DNA of 64,000 nt from Nocardioides okcheonensis (GTDB taxonomy: Bacteria > Actinomycetota > Actinomycetes > Propionibacteriales > Nocardioidaceae): NCBI RefSeq assembly GCF_020991065.1, contig NZ_CP087710.1, positions 4,407,534 to 4,471,533 of the forward strand, in the 5' to 3' direction. Numbering within the stretch: position 1 is the stretch's first letter; each line of letters starts with the position of its first letter. Positions 63,364-64,000 of this stretch are shown piece by piece. A program made the position numbers and the translations under genes. The notes beneath the pieces are model-generated. The model had not been told where the DNA came from and made no database searches. It worked only from the letters and a program-made list of their open reading frames with translations.

Positions 63364-64000
63364 CTAGCGACCGGGCTCGGACCCCTCGGCCCGGTCGGCC
63401 TCCTCGGTGGTGTCGGTGGTCCCGTCCTCGGCCGGTCCCGCGTCGGGGTCCACCGGCGGTGCCGGCCGCGTGCGGGCCTCGACGACCTCGTCGAGGTAGC
63501 GCACCACGACGGCCAGGACGGCGGTGACGGGCACCGCGAGGAACGCGCCGGTGATGCCGAACAGGGTGCCGCCCAGGGTGACGGCGAGCAGCACGACGGC
63601 GGCGTGCAGGTTCATCGACTTCGACTGCAGGATCGGGGAGAGCACGTTGCCCTCGATCTGCTGGACGACCACGATCAGCGCCAGCACGAGCAGCGCGCCG
63701 GTCAGGCCGTTGGAGACCAGCGCGATGAGCACCGCCACGCCGCCGGCGACGAAGGCGCCGACGATCGGCACGAAGCCGGCGAAGAAGGTCAGCACCGCCA
63801 GCGGGACCGCGAGCGGCACCCCGATCAGCAGCAGGCCGCCGCCGATGAGGACGGCGTCGATGAGCGAGACCAGCGCCTGGGTGCGGATGAAGCCGCCGAG
63901 GGTCGACCAGGCGCGCCGCCCGACCTCGGCGAGGTGGGTCCCGGCGCGCGCCCCGGCGAGGCGGCGTACCCACGGCAGGAAGCGGTGACCGTCCTTGAGG
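63364..64000 (-). CDS. AI-2E family transporter (PerM-like), 5' end outside the window
   Basis: 212 visible C-terminal residues; the frame is open at base 64000. Helices include FIRTQALVSLIDAVLIGGGLLLIGVPLAVPLAVL and FVPIVGAFVAGGVAVLIALV, with the family motif VVVQQIEGNVLSPILQSKSMNLH and GTLFGITGAFLAVPVTAVL. A non-conserved acidic tail (about 45 residues, rich in Asp, Glu, Pro and Thr) follows. Members export autoinducer-like or other small molecules or act as Na+(Li+)/H+ exchangers. Not obviously linked to the polyketide cluster. Confidence 0.9.
   Translation of the reverse strand, partial: LKDGHRFLPWVRRLAGARAGTHLAEVGRRAWSTLGGFIRTQALVSLIDAVLIGGGLLLIGVPLAVPLAVLTFFAGFVPIVGAFVAGGVAVLIALVSNGLTGALLVLALIVVVQQIEGNVLSPILQSKSMNLHAAVVLLAVTLGGTLFGITGAFLAVPVTAVLAVVVRYLDEVVEARTRPAPPVDPDAGPAEDGTTDTTEEADRAEGSEPGR

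Overview
The window is chromosomal DNA of a high-GC (roughly 70-75% by eye, not computed) actinobacterium. Very high GC, frequent GTG starts, 1-4 nt overlapping stop/start pairs, GAF-ANTAR regulators, a SigB/SigF-type sigma factor, an ImuA'-ImuB-DnaE2 mutasome behind an actinobacterial LexA box, and a zinc-free alternative ribosomal protein operon all fit a Nocardioides-like member of the Propionibacteriales. The genus is inference. No rRNA, tRNA, CRISPR array, prophage or transposase was seen, and no gap between genes exceeds 300 bases.

Layout. 1-1568 (minus): end of a PIG-L deacetylase and a short acyl-CoA dehydrogenase. 1680-6298: a GAF/Fis regulator divergent from amidohydrolase, DUF59 protein and zinc alcohol dehydrogenase; this is the accessory half of a propane/acetone (mim/prm-type) monooxygenase locus without the monooxygenase. 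6413-12957: stress block with a tandem universal stress protein, two GAF-ANTAR proteins, a SigB/F sigma factor, and a SRPBCC-alcohol dehydrogenase-SDR operon. 13054-18787: jetA-jetB-jetC of a type I Wadjet/condensin system with no jetD, followed by a repeat structure. 19336-22428: short-chain fatty acid transporter and amidohydrolase. 22593-27771: three stand-alone receivers (one lacking its phospho-Asp) with two multi-pass membrane histidine kinases; two further paralogous kinases lie at 50167-53843. 27823-30692: secreted GH16 enzyme, a small protein and an MFS transporter.

30814-37678 is a zinc-homeostasis region: S14, L33, L28, L36, L32, a COG0523 protein and L31 type B in one minus-strand operon behind a Zur-like palindrome, then a Zur/Fur regulator, HU, YibE/F, and a TIGR03943 protein plus permease behind a second Zur-like dyad. 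37764-44196 holds RF3, SelO, an alpha/beta hydrolase, an SDR, a quinone-oxidoreductase-like protein and their TetR regulator. 44265-49992 is the SOS mutasome. 53857-57979 holds a FetB-like permease, glucose-6-phosphate dehydrogenase and a 7TM-PAS-PP2C phosphatase.

57993-63239 is a type III polyketide/terpenoid cluster: idi, flavoprotein, ICMT-like methyltransferase, type III PKS, second flavoprotein and UbiA prenyltransferase, all translationally coupled. It resembles the agq cluster for prenylated alkylhydroquinones. Its last two genes (reductase and prenyltransferase) carry frameshifts and an in-frame stop as given. The window ends inside an AI-2E-family transporter.

Cross-cutting signals: DosR-like GGACC-type boxes precede the universal stress protein, one histidine kinase and the PP2C phosphatase; almost every operon uses overlapping stop/start codons.
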